A stretch of 8,657 nt of DNA, taken from contig JALOLQ010000044.1 in NCBI GenBank assembly GCA_025455895.1, positions 1 through 8,657 of the forward strand, given 5' to 3'. The translations under genes and the position numbers were made by a program. Numbering within the stretch: the stretch's first letter is position 1; each line of letters opens with the position of its first letter. This document shows positions 1 through 6,020 of this stretch, piece after piece. The notes beneath the pieces are model-generated. The model was not told the DNA's origin and ran no database searches. It was given only the letters and a program-made list of their open reading frames with translations. The DNA comes from Solirubrobacteraceae bacterium. GTDB taxonomy: Bacteria; Actinomycetota; Thermoleophilia; Solirubrobacterales; Solirubrobacteraceae.

Positions 1-27
1 GCAAGCGTCTCCGCCGGGCGAGGGGAC

Positions 28-36
28 TGCTAGCGT
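28..36 (+). promoter_or_regulatory. Possible extended -10 promoter element for the first gene pair
   Basis: The string TGCTAGCGT has the extended -10 form TGN followed by a TANNNT hexamer. A transcript would start near position 43, about 13 nt before the GTG at 56, and no Shine-Dalgarno lies in that leader. No convincing -35 box is visible at the expected distance. This is inference from motif shape and position only. Confidence 0.3.
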
Positions 37-55
37 CCGCGCCGCCCTCCGAGCC

Positions 56-631
56 GTGCGACCGCCCCTGCCGACAGCCCTGCTGCGCGCCCTGCCGGCG
101 CTGCTCCTGCTGGCGCTGGCGCTGCTCGCGCCCGCGACCGCGCAGGCCGACTACGAGGCGCTCCTCAAGGACGCCTGCCGCGACGAGAAGGTCGACGGCA
201 CCTACAGCCAGAAGGACTACCGCGAGGCGCTGGCCAACATCCCGGCCGACACCGACCAGTACACGAACTGCCGCTCGGTGCTGCGCAGCGCGCAGCTGGC
301 CGCCGCCCGCGCGCAGGGCGGAGGCGCCGCCGCCCCGCCGCCGAGCGCCGATCCGGTGAGCGCGCTGCTCGCGACCGGGGACCCGCTGGCCGCGGCGACG
401 CCGCAGGAGAAGACCGCCGTCCAGCAGGCCACCGAGCAGGGGTCCGCGCCGGTCGAGGTCGCCGGCGAGGTCGTGGACCCGAGCACGCTCGGGGCGGGGC
501 GCGCCGTCGCCGCCTCGATCTCCGACCTGCCCGCACCGCTGCTCGTCGCGCTCGCCATCACCGCCCTCGGCGCGCTCGCCGCGCTCGCCGCCGTCCTCGT
601 CCCGCGGGTCCGTGAGCGCCGCCGCGACTGA
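56..631 (+). CDS. Exported single-pass membrane protein with a conserved-looking Cys pair, function unknown
   Basis: This 191-aa protein is predicted to be secreted and held in the membrane by its C terminus. Residues 1-31 form a Sec signal peptide: an Arg near the start, a long Leu/Ala core, and a likely cut after ATAQA. The small mature domain (about 32-85) is charged and contains Cys41 and Cys72, spaced as if for a disulfide outside the cell. A Gly/Ala/Pro-rich linker follows (about 86-155), then a hydrophobic helix (about 160-183) and a basic tail ending RVRERRRD, giving an outside-domain, inside-tail topology. There is no LPxTG sorting motif. The GTG at 56 was chosen because it gives a complete signal peptide. 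The stop overlaps the next gene by 20 nt, so the two are probably co-translated, and the partner is a polysaccharide polymerase or ligase. It could be an accessory or anchoring subunit of that protein, but no family is recognised with certainty. Confidence 0.88.
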   Translation: MRPPLPTALLRALPALLLLALALLAPATAQADYEALLKDACRDEKVDGTYSQKDYREALANIPADTDQYTNCRSVLRSAQLAAARAQGGGAAAPPPSADPVSALLATGDPLAAATPQEKTAVQQATEQGSAPVEVAGEVVDPSTLGAGRAVAASISDLPAPLLVALAITALGALAALAAVLVPRVRERRRD

Positions 632-2699
632 GCCGGCGCCGGCTCTGGCGCCGCCGGCGGCGCCGGCGCCCGCGCGACGCCGCCCGTCGCTCGCCGGGCC
701 GCTGCTGACGCTCGCGATCGGCGCGGCGCTCAGCGCGGTCGCGCTCGGCGCGGACGGCGGCCTGCAGCTCGGGCCGCTGACCACGACGCTGATCGTGCTC
801 GACCTGGCGTGCGGCCTGATCGTCGCCGCGGCGATCCTCGCCGGCGAGCGGCCGCGCCGGCTGTGGGGGCTCGTGACGCTCGCGCTGTTCGGCGCGCTGG
901 CGGTGCTCACCGGCGTCTCGATCATCTGGGCGATCGAGCCGTCCACGGCGTGGACGGAGGCCAACCGCACGCTGACGCTGCTGGCCGTCTTCGCCGCCGG
1001 CATCGCGCTGACGCGGCTCGTCCCCGCGCGCTGGCGGGCACTGCTCGGCGGCGTCCTGCTCGCGGCGCTCGTCGTCTCCTCGTACGCGCTGCTGACGAAG
1101 ATCTTCCCCGGCTCGCTCGCCCCGGACGAGACCTACGGGCGCCTGCGCGAGCCGTTCGAGTACTGGAACGCCGTCGGCCTGCTCGCCGCGCTCGGCCTGC
1201 CGGTCGCGATCTGGCTCGGCGCGCGGCGCGACGGGCATGCGGCGCTGGCGGCGCTGGCCTACCCGAGCGCCGGCCTGCTCACCGTCGCGATGCTGCTCGC
1301 CTATTCGCGCGGGTCGCTCGTCGCCGCCGGCGCCGGCCTGGCGCTGTGGTTCGTCGTCGTCCCGCTGCGCCTGCGCGCGTCCGCCGTCGCCGTGCCGAGC
1401 CTGCTCACCGGCGCCCTGATCGCGTTCTGGGCGTTCGAGCAGGACGGGCTCACGAAGGACGGCGCCGTGCTCGCGCTGCGCTCGGACGCCGGCACGGAGC
1501 TCGGGGTGCTGCTCGCGGCCGCCGGCGTGCTGCTGCTCGCCGTCGGCCTCTTCACCACCTGGCTGCGCGACCGGCGCCCGTGGCCGCAGCGCACCCGCCG
1601 GGCGTGGGGCGTGGCGCTGCTCGTGGGGCTCGCGCTGCTGCCGGTGGCGGGCGCGGCCGCGCTGGCGACCTCCGAGCGCGGCCTGGACGGCAGCGTCGAG
1701 AAGGCCTGGAACGACCTCACCGACCCGGACGCGAACACCCCCGCCAACGACCCCAGCCGGCTGACGGCGATCGGCAGCGTGCGCGCCCGCTACTGGCGCG
1801 ACGGGATCGAGATCTTCGAGGCGCGCACGGTCGCGGGCGTCGGCGCCGGCGGCTACCAGGCGGCGCGCCTGCGCTTCCGCGAGGACGACCTCGACGTGCT
1901 GCACGCGCACGGCTTCCTCGTGCAGACGGCGGCCGACCTGGGCGTGGTCGGCCTCGTGCTGACCCTCGCGCTGCTGGTCGCCTGGCTCGGCGCCGCGCTG
2001 CGCACGACGGGACCCTGGCGGACCGCCGGCTGGTCGGTGTGGACCGACGAGCGGATCGCGATGGCGACGCTGCTGGCCGTCGTCGTCGTGTTCGGCGTGC
2101 ACTCGCTCATCGACTGGACGTGGTTCATCCCCGGGACGGCCGTGCCCGCGCTGCTGTGCGCCGGATGGCTCGCCGGGCGCGGGCCGTCGTTCGAACGCTT
2201 CCGTGCCGCCGGCGGCGGGCGCGCACGGCTGCGGGCCGGCGTGCGCTCGGTGCCGCGGATGCTCGCCGCCGGCCTCGTGCTCGCGCTCGCCGTCGCCGCC
2301 GCCTTCTCGGCCAGCCGCCCCCAGGCCGCCGTCGACCGCACCGATGACGCGCTGGCCGCGCTCGCCCAGGGCGACCCGGCCGCCGCCGCCCGCCTGATCG
2401 GCGAGGCCACCGACCTCGATCCGCTCTCGGTCGACCCACTGTTCGCGCTCGCTGAGATCGAGGCGTCGGCGCGCCGCACCGCGCAGGCCCAGGCGGCGCT
2501 CGAACAGGCCGTGCAGCTCCAGCCGGGCTCGGCCGAGGCCTGGGTGCGGCTCGCCCAGTTCCAGCTCCAGAACGGCGACGCGAAGGACGCGCTCCAGAGC
2601 GTGCGCCCGGCGCTCTTCCTCGACCCGCGCTCGCCGCAGGCGCAGGCGGTCTACCTGGCCGCCTTCCGCGAGGCGCAGGCGCCGGCGAAGAAGAAGTAG
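612..2699 (+). CDS. O-antigen polymerase/ligase-like (Wzy/WaaL) membrane protein with C-terminal TPR domain
   Basis: This 695-aa polytopic protein probably transfers or polymerises lipid-linked glycan on the outer face of the membrane. After an Ala/Pro-rich, basic cytoplasmic N terminus (1-27) come about ten hydrophobic helices. Family-like landmarks are YWNAVGL (184-190), SRGSL (232-236), and a large extracytoplasmic loop (about 352-430) with RARYWRDGIEIFEA followed by GVGAGGYQ (about 391-416). HAHGFLVQTAADLGVVG (431-447) matches the His-containing segment leading into the next helix in O-antigen ligases; H431 or H433 is a candidate catalytic residue. A last helix (about 550-566) precedes a soluble region (575-680) with about three TPR-like repeats, including EQAVQLQPGSAEAWVRLAQF. 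Polymerases of this family are often around 400-500 aa, and the excess length is mostly the TPR region. The GTG at 612 lies inside the previous gene with no Shine-Dalgarno, which suggests translational coupling. Sequence alone does not separate chain polymerase, surface-glycan ligase and protein O-glycosyltransferase. Confidence 0.93.
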   Translation: MSAAATEPAPALAPPAAPAPARRRPSLAGPLLTLAIGAALSAVALGADGGLQLGPLTTTLIVLDLACGLIVAAAILAGERPRRLWGLVTLALFGALAVLTGVSIIWAIEPSTAWTEANRTLTLLAVFAAGIALTRLVPARWRALLGGVLLAALVVSSYALLTKIFPGSLAPDETYGRLREPFEYWNAVGLLAALGLPVAIWLGARRDGHAALAALAYPSAGLLTVAMLLAYSRGSLVAAGAGLALWFVVVPLRLRASAVAVPSLLTGALIAFWAFEQDGLTKDGAVLALRSDAGTELGVLLAAAGVLLLAVGLFTTWLRDRRPWPQRTRRAWGVALLVGLALLPVAGAAALATSERGLDGSVEKAWNDLTDPDANTPANDPSRLTAIGSVRARYWRDGIEIFEARTVAGVGAGGYQAARLRFREDDLDVLHAHGFLVQTAADLGVVGLVLTLALLVAWLGAALRTTGPWRTAGWSVWTDERIAMATLLAVVVVFGVHSLIDWTWFIPGTAVPALLCAGWLAGRGPSFERFRAAGGGRARLRAGVRSVPRMLAAGLVLALAVAAAFSASRPQAAVDRTDDALAALAQGDPAAAARLIGEATDLDPLSVDPLFALAEIEASARRTAQAQAALEQAVQLQPGSAEAWVRLAQFQLQNGDAKDALQSVRPALFLDPRSPQAQAVYLAAFREAQAPAKKK
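647..664 (+). repeat. Perfect 18-bp GC palindrome just inside the polymerase gene
   Basis: GGCGCCGCCGGCGGCGCC equals its own reverse complement, and a 12-bp palindrome, GCCGGCGCCGGC, lies just before it at 632-643. Both fall in the low-complexity Ala/Pro-coding start of the polymerase gene, right after the stop of the upstream gene. The symmetry is certain. Whether it folds in RNA or has a role is unknown, because Ala/Pro codons in a GC-rich genome readily give such strings by chance. Confidence 0.5.
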
Positions 2700-2703
2700 C
2701 GCC

Positions 2704-3309
2704 TCAGCGGGCGACGGCCCGCAGCCCGCGGGCCCGCCACGGCGGCCCGTCCGCGCCGACCTCCACGGCGGCGAAGCCGGCGTCGGCGAGCATGCCCCGC
2801 AGGGTCCGCGCGGTGAAGAAGCGCAGGTGGTCGGAGCGCGGGTCCAGGCGCGCCTCGAGCGGCCGCCCGCGCAGCGCCTCGAGCGCCACCGCCACGCGCG
2901 GCTGGTCCGGCGTCGTCACGAGCAGCGTCCCGCCCCAGCGCAGCACGCGGCGCACCTCGGCGAGCAGCCCGGCGACGTCGGCGACGTGCTCGATCGTCTC
3001 GCCCAGCCAGACGACGTCGAAGGCGTCCTCCGGGTAGGGCAGCGGCTCGCCCTCGCCGACCAGCCGCACGCGTGCACCGGGGGCGCGCTCGCGCGCGCGG
3101 CGCAGCGCCTCCGCGGCGACGTCCGCCGCGTCCACCTCGGCGCCCGCCGCGACGAGCGCCGCGGCGAACGCGCCGTCGCCGCAGCCCAGGTCGAGCACCC
3201 GCTCGCCGGCCCCGACCCGCTCGAGCAGCCACGCGCGCCGCGCGGCGAAGCGCTCGGGCTCGGCGCCCGCCGGCACCGCCGCCCAGACCGCCTCGCGCCA
3301 GGGCTTCAC
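2704..3309 (-). CDS. Class I SAM-dependent methyltransferase (Methyltransf_11/UbiE-like)
   Basis: This 201-aa cytoplasmic protein has the Rossmann methyltransferase fold. Motif I is VLDLGCGDGAF (38-48), which binds S-adenosylmethionine. An acidic residue in VDAADVA (59-65) sits where the ribose hydroxyls are usually held. FDVVWLGETIEHVAD (97-111) is the motif IV region with the frequent E-H-V pattern, and VLRWGGTLLVTTPD (122-135) covers the following strand. HLRFFTARTLRGMLADAGF (161-179) is a C-terminal signature common in such enzymes from polysaccharide clusters. The GTG start lies 13 bp after the stop of the sugar phosphotransferase gene, so the two are very likely co-transcribed. The acceptor cannot be read from sequence; a sugar or lipid intermediate of the same pathway is a reasonable inference. 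The 3' end converges with the polymerase gene across 4 bp. Confidence 0.93.
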   Translation of the reverse strand: MKPWREAVWAAVPAGAEPERFAARRAWLLERVGAGERVLDLGCGDGAFAAALVAAGAEVDAADVAAEALRRARERAPGARVRLVGEGEPLPYPEDAFDVVWLGETIEHVADVAGLLAEVRRVLRWGGTLLVTTPDQPRVAVALEALRGRPLEARLDPRSDHLRFFTARTLRGMLADAGFAAVEVGADGPPWRARGLRAVAR

Positions 3310-3322
3310 GCGCCCGCGCGGA

Positions 3323-4894
3323 TCAGAACGCCCCGCGCCGCAGGAACACGGCGGGGATCGTCTTCACGAGGATGCTCAGGTCGAGCGAGACCGACCAGTG
3401 CTCGAGGTAGAGGAAGTCGAGCCGCACGAGGTCGTCGAAGTCCAGCTCCGAGCGCCCGGACACCTGCCAGAGCCCGGTGATCCCCGGCAGCACGAGGTAG
3501 CGCTTGCGGTGCCAGTCCTCGAGGTGGTCGTAGTCGCGCTGGGGCAGCGGGCGCGGCCCGACGAGCGACATCTCCCCGCGCACGACGTTCCACAGCTGCG
3601 GCAGCTCGTCGAGCGAGAAGCGGCGCAGGAACCGGCCGACCGCGGTGACGCGCGGATCCTCGCGGATCTTGAACAGCGCGCCGTCCGCCTCGTTGTCGGA
3701 CTCGAGCTCCTCCTGGCGCTGCTCGGCGTCGGAGTGCATCGTGCGGAACTTCAGGCACGCGAACACCGCGCCGCCCACCCCCGGGCGCATCGAGCGGTAG
3801 AGCACCGGGCCGCGCGAGGTGAGCTTCACCGCGGCCGCGCACAGCGCCAGCACCGGGCTCATCAGCACGAGCAGCACCAGCGAGCCGGCGAGGTCGAACG
3901 AGCGCTTCACGACCCAGTCGAAGCCCTCGAAGACCGGCGAGCGCAGCTCGAACAGCGGCACGGCCTCCCCGGGCACGAAGTCCGCGCGGTGGACGAGGAT
4001 CTCCATCGTCGAGGGCGCCACCCGCACGCGCACGCCGCGCTGATGGCAGCGGTCCACGAGATCCACCGCCTGCTGCTGGGGGAAGTCCGGGTCGGCGATG
4101 ATCACCTCGTCGACGCCCTCGCGCTCGATGATCGCGCCGAGGTCCTCGAGCGCGCCCAGCGAGCGCAGGCCGTTGTCCGGGCGCGGGGTGAGCGAGATGA
4201 AGCCCACGACCTCGATCGGCGAGTGGCCGCCCGCGCCGTCGAGCGCGTGCGCGACCGCGTTGATGTGCTCGCCGGTGCCGACGAGCACCGCACGGCGGTG
4301 GTACCCGGCGGCCCGCAGCAGCACGCCGGTGACGCCGTCGTAGCCCCAGCGCAGCGCGCCGACGATCACCGTCGCGAAGATCAGCGTGCCCCAGAAGATG
4401 TAGTAGCTCGAGAACTCCTGGCCGTCGACCTTCGCGTAGACGAACGCGACCACGGCGACCGAGAACAGCGAGGAGACGACCGCGCGCAGCCCCGGTCGCG
4501 AGGCGCGGTCCGCGTAGAGCCCCGAGCGCGCGAACAGCAGCACGGTGAGGACGAGCGCGAAGGTCGCGTAGTGGTAGGCCTGCTCGGCGTTCGCGCTGAA
4601 CGACGGCCCGTCCTTCAGCTCCGTCTTCGTCTGCAGCGCGAGCAGGATCGCCGTGTACACGCCGACCGCGTCGAGCGCGAACAGCGAGAGCACCCGCGCG
4701 ACGCGGCGCAGGGTGTCCATGCGCAGGAGGAACGACAGCGCGGGCGGGCGCTTGCGGCGCAGGTCCCCGTCGGAGCGCGGGCCGCCGAGCTCGGGCAGCG
4801 CATGGACGACGGCGGGCGCGGGCGCGGGCGACTGGCGCTCGGCCGGGGCCGTCGCCGGTGCCGCGTCAGTCGCGTGTCGCGCGCTCGTGCTCAC
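3323..4894 (-). CDS. Polyprenyl-phosphate sugar-1-phosphate transferase (WbaP/WcaJ/CpsE type), priming enzyme
   Basis: This 523-aa membrane enzyme starts glycan assembly by moving a sugar-1-phosphate from a nucleotide sugar to undecaprenyl phosphate. A Pro/Ala-rich cytoplasmic N terminus (1-60) leads to four helices (about 66-87, 108-124, 136-155, 163-182). A cytoplasmic nucleotide-binding-like domain follows, with VLVGTGEHINAVAHALD (203-219) and VDEVIIADPD (261-270). The C-terminal bacterial sugar transferase domain begins at KRSFDLAGS (330-338) with its re-entrant hydrophobic helix. It continues with LKFRTMHSDAE (381-391), the catalytic Asp-Glu pair in FSLDELPQLWNV (426-437; D429, E430), SLVGPRPLP (443-451) and PGITGLWQVSGR (470-481). 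All expected motifs are present and length fits the family. GTG is chosen as the start because a GGGAG sits just upstream and the leader frame ends on it. The sugar transferred (glucose, galactose or another) cannot be deduced. It lies between the decarboxylase and methyltransferase genes on the same strand. Confidence 0.96.
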   Translation of the reverse strand: MSTSARHATDAAPATAPAERQSPAPAPAVVHALPELGGPRSDGDLRRKRPPALSFLLRMDTLRRVARVLSLFALDAVGVYTAILLALQTKTELKDGPSFSANAEQAYHYATFALVLTVLLFARSGLYADRASRPGLRAVVSSLFSVAVVAFVYAKVDGQEFSSYYIFWGTLIFATVIVGALRWGYDGVTGVLLRAAGYHRRAVLVGTGEHINAVAHALDGAGGHSPIEVVGFISLTPRPDNGLRSLGALEDLGAIIEREGVDEVIIADPDFPQQQAVDLVDRCHQRGVRVRVAPSTMEILVHRADFVPGEAVPLFELRSPVFEGFDWVVKRSFDLAGSLVLLVLMSPVLALCAAAVKLTSRGPVLYRSMRPGVGGAVFACLKFRTMHSDAEQRQEELESDNEADGALFKIREDPRVTAVGRFLRRFSLDELPQLWNVVRGEMSLVGPRPLPQRDYDHLEDWHRKRYLVLPGITGLWQVSGRSELDFDDLVRLDFLYLEHWSVSLDLSILVKTIPAVFLRRGAF

Positions 4895-4971
4895 CTGCTC
4901 CCACTGAGTTCAACGCGGCGCAGGCCCGAAAGGTGCGGCCGTACGGGATGCGACGCCACGGGGGTGGCCAT
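4891..4971 (-). other. Possible 26-codon leader ORF overlapping the sugar phosphotransferase start
   Basis: An ATG at 4971 opens a 26-codon frame, beginning MATPVASHPV, whose TGA shares bases with the GTG start of the phosphotransferase in a GTGA overlap. The ATG is 8 nt behind the TATGCT hexamer, so it would be the first codon, or nearly so, on a transcript from there. Against it being a gene, the frame uses CAT, GTA, CTT, GTT, GAA and AGT, codons rare in the neighbours, and it has no recognisable family. It may be a translated leader that couples ribosomes to the next gene, or simply spacer. Confidence 0.2.
4898..4902 (-). promoter_or_regulatory. Short Shine-Dalgarno-like site for the sugar phosphotransferase gene
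   Basis: GGGAG on the minus strand is followed by CAG and the GTG start. The spacing of 3 nt is shorter than usual, so the site may be weak. It is the only Shine-Dalgarno-like string seen directly in front of a minus-strand start here, and it lies inside the last codons of the leader frame. Confidence 0.4.
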
Positions 4972-4979
4972 CGCCGTCA

Positions 4980-4985
4980 AGCATA
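4980..4985 (-). promoter_or_regulatory. Possible -10 hexamer for the sugar phosphotransferase/methyltransferase genes
   Basis: TATGCT on the minus strand fits TANNNT and matches TATAAT at four of six positions, in a gap that is otherwise nearly all G/C. A start of transcription would fall near 4973, about 80 nt before the GTG at 4894. No clear -35 box is seen. It suggests the two downstream genes can be expressed separately from the decarboxylase. Confidence 0.4.
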
Positions 4986-4991
4986 GGGCGG

Positions 4992-5013
4992 CGGCCCGAC
5001 CGCAGGCGGGCCG
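4992..5013 (-). terminator. GC hairpin after the decarboxylase gene, weak terminator candidate
   Basis: On the minus strand CGGCCCG and CGGGCCG form a perfect 7-bp stem around an 8-nt loop, starting 13 nt after the decarboxylase stop. No run of U follows (next bases CCGCCCTATG), so it is not a classic intrinsic terminator. It may slow polymerase or stabilise the 3' end, and it sits just before the TATGCT hexamer. Confidence 0.3.
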
Positions 5014-5026
5014 GGACGTGCAGGGC

Positions 5027-5974
5027 TCAGCGGTTGAGGCCCAGCAGCGTCTCGGCGCCGGCCTCGTCGATCGTCCGCTGCAGCCCGTCGCGCAGGCCGA
5101 TCCGGGGCTGCCAGCCGAGCAGCTCCTTCGCCCGGGTGATGTCGGGGCGACGCTGCTGCGGGTCGTCGGTCGGGAGCGCCTCGTGGACGATCTCCGAGCG
5201 CGAGCCGGTGACCTCGACGACCGTCTCGGCCAGCTCGAGCAGGGTGAACTCGTCCGGGTTGCCGACGTTCACCGGCAGGTGCTCGCCGGACTCGGCGAGC
5301 GCGATCATCCCGGCGATCAGGTCGTCGACGAAGCAGAACGAGCGCGTCTGCCGGCCGTCGCCGAACACCGTGATCGGGCGGTCCGCCAGCGCCTGGCGCA
5401 GGAAGGTCGGGATCGCGCGGCCGTCGTGGGCCCGCATCCGGGGGCCGTAGGTGTTGAAGATCCGGATGATCGACGTGTCCACGCCCTGCTGGCGGTGGTA
5501 GGCCATGGTCAGCGCCTCGGCGTAGCGCTTGGCCTCGTCGTAGACGCCGCGCGGGCCGACGGAGTTCACGTGGCCCCAGTAGTCCTCGCGCTGCGGGTGC
5601 TCCTTGGGGTCGCCGTAGACCTCGCTCGTCGAGGCGAGCAGGAAGCGCGCCCGGTGGAGCTTCGCGAGCCCCAGCGTGTGGTGGGTCCCGTAGGAGCCGA
5701 CCTTCAGCGTGTGCAGCGGCAGCCGCAGGTAGTCGATCGGGGACGCCGGCGAGGCGAGGTGGTAGACGACGTCGACCGGCTCGTCGACGAAGAACGGCTC
5801 GGTGATGTCGACGTTCAGGTGCGCGAACTCGGGCACGCGGATGTGCTCGATGTTCACGAGCGACCCGGTCTCGAGGTTGTCGACGCAGATGACGCGATGT
5901 CCGCGGCGCAGCAGCTCGTCGCACAGGTGCGAGCCGAGGAAGCCGGCGCCGCCGGTGATGAGGCAGGTGGCCAT
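5027..5974 (-). CDS. UDP-glucuronate decarboxylase (UDP-xylose synthase type), extended SDR family
   Basis: This 315-aa cytoplasmic enzyme is predicted to convert UDP-glucuronate to UDP-xylose, using bound NAD+ through a 4-keto intermediate. The N-terminal Rossmann fold shows GGAGFLGS (8-15) and Asp32 after the second strand. HLASPASPIDYL (72-83) and TSEVYGDPKEHPQ (116-128) are characteristic of the UXS group, as is YWGHVN (132-137) before GPRGVYDEAKR. The last segment carries the catalytic Tyr145 and Lys149. FGDGRQTRSFCFVDDL (204-219) and the GWQP box (287-290) complete the family pattern, and length is typical. The best alternative is another SDR nucleotide-sugar 4,6-dehydratase or epimerase, but the SPASP and EHPQ signatures favour UXS. 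No UDP-glucose dehydrogenase is in the window, so the substrate must come from elsewhere. The ATG is preceded by a TACGCT hexamer only 6 nt upstream and no Shine-Dalgarno, which suggests a leaderless mRNA. It is the first gene on its strand here, 132 bp ahead of the priming enzyme. Confidence 0.94.
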   Translation of the reverse strand: MATCLITGGAGFLGSHLCDELLRRGHRVICVDNLETGSLVNIEHIRVPEFAHLNVDITEPFFVDEPVDVVYHLASPASPIDYLRLPLHTLKVGSYGTHHTLGLAKLHRARFLLASTSEVYGDPKEHPQREDYWGHVNSVGPRGVYDEAKRYAEALTMAYHRQQGVDTSIIRIFNTYGPRMRAHDGRAIPTFLRQALADRPITVFGDGRQTRSFCFVDDLIAGMIALAESGEHLPVNVGNPDEFTLLELAETVVEVTGSRSEIVHEALPTDDPQQRRPDITRAKELLGWQPRIGLRDGLQRTIDEAGAETLLGLNR

Positions 5975-5980
5975 GACCGC

Positions 5981-5986
5981 AGCGTA
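5981..5986 (-). promoter_or_regulatory. Possible -10 hexamer placed for leaderless transcription of the decarboxylase gene
   Basis: TACGCT on the minus strand fits TANNNT and is followed by exactly six bases (GCGGTC) and then the ATG. With usual -10 spacing, transcription would start at the A of the start codon. No Shine-Dalgarno is present, consistent with leaderless translation. No clear -35 box is seen. Confidence 0.4.
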
Positions 5987-5991
5987 CGTGC

Positions 5992-6020
5992 TTGCACCCC
6001 GGGCCGGGCGCCGCCATGCT
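5992..6020 (+). promoter_or_regulatory. Weak -35/-10 candidate for the first repeat protein gene
   Basis: TTGCAC (5992-5997) and CATGCT (6015-6020) are separated by 17 bp, a normal promoter spacing. Both boxes are imperfect, and the second overlaps the proposed ATG at 6016. If it is real, transcription would begin near 6027 and translation would have to begin at the GTG at 6031 instead. The site lies within the short divergent gap shared with the decarboxylase gene. Confidence 0.2.

Noticed and set aside
524..631. Sortase sorting signal at the C terminus of the first protein
   Set aside because: A hydrophobic helix and a basic tail are present, but no LPxTG-like pentapeptide precedes them; DLPAP does not fit.
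558..2102. Open minus-strand frame of 514 codons opposite the polymerase gene
   Set aside because: It is dominated by Arg, Gln, Glu and Gly with no fold signature, while the plus strand encodes clear membrane helices and family motifs.
2670..2705. Inverted repeat GAGGCGC/GCGCCTC around the converging stop codons, as a bidirectional terminator
   Set aside because: The stem is only 7 bp with a 22-nt loop, no U-run follows on either strand, and such GC strings are common here; a termination role cannot be supported.
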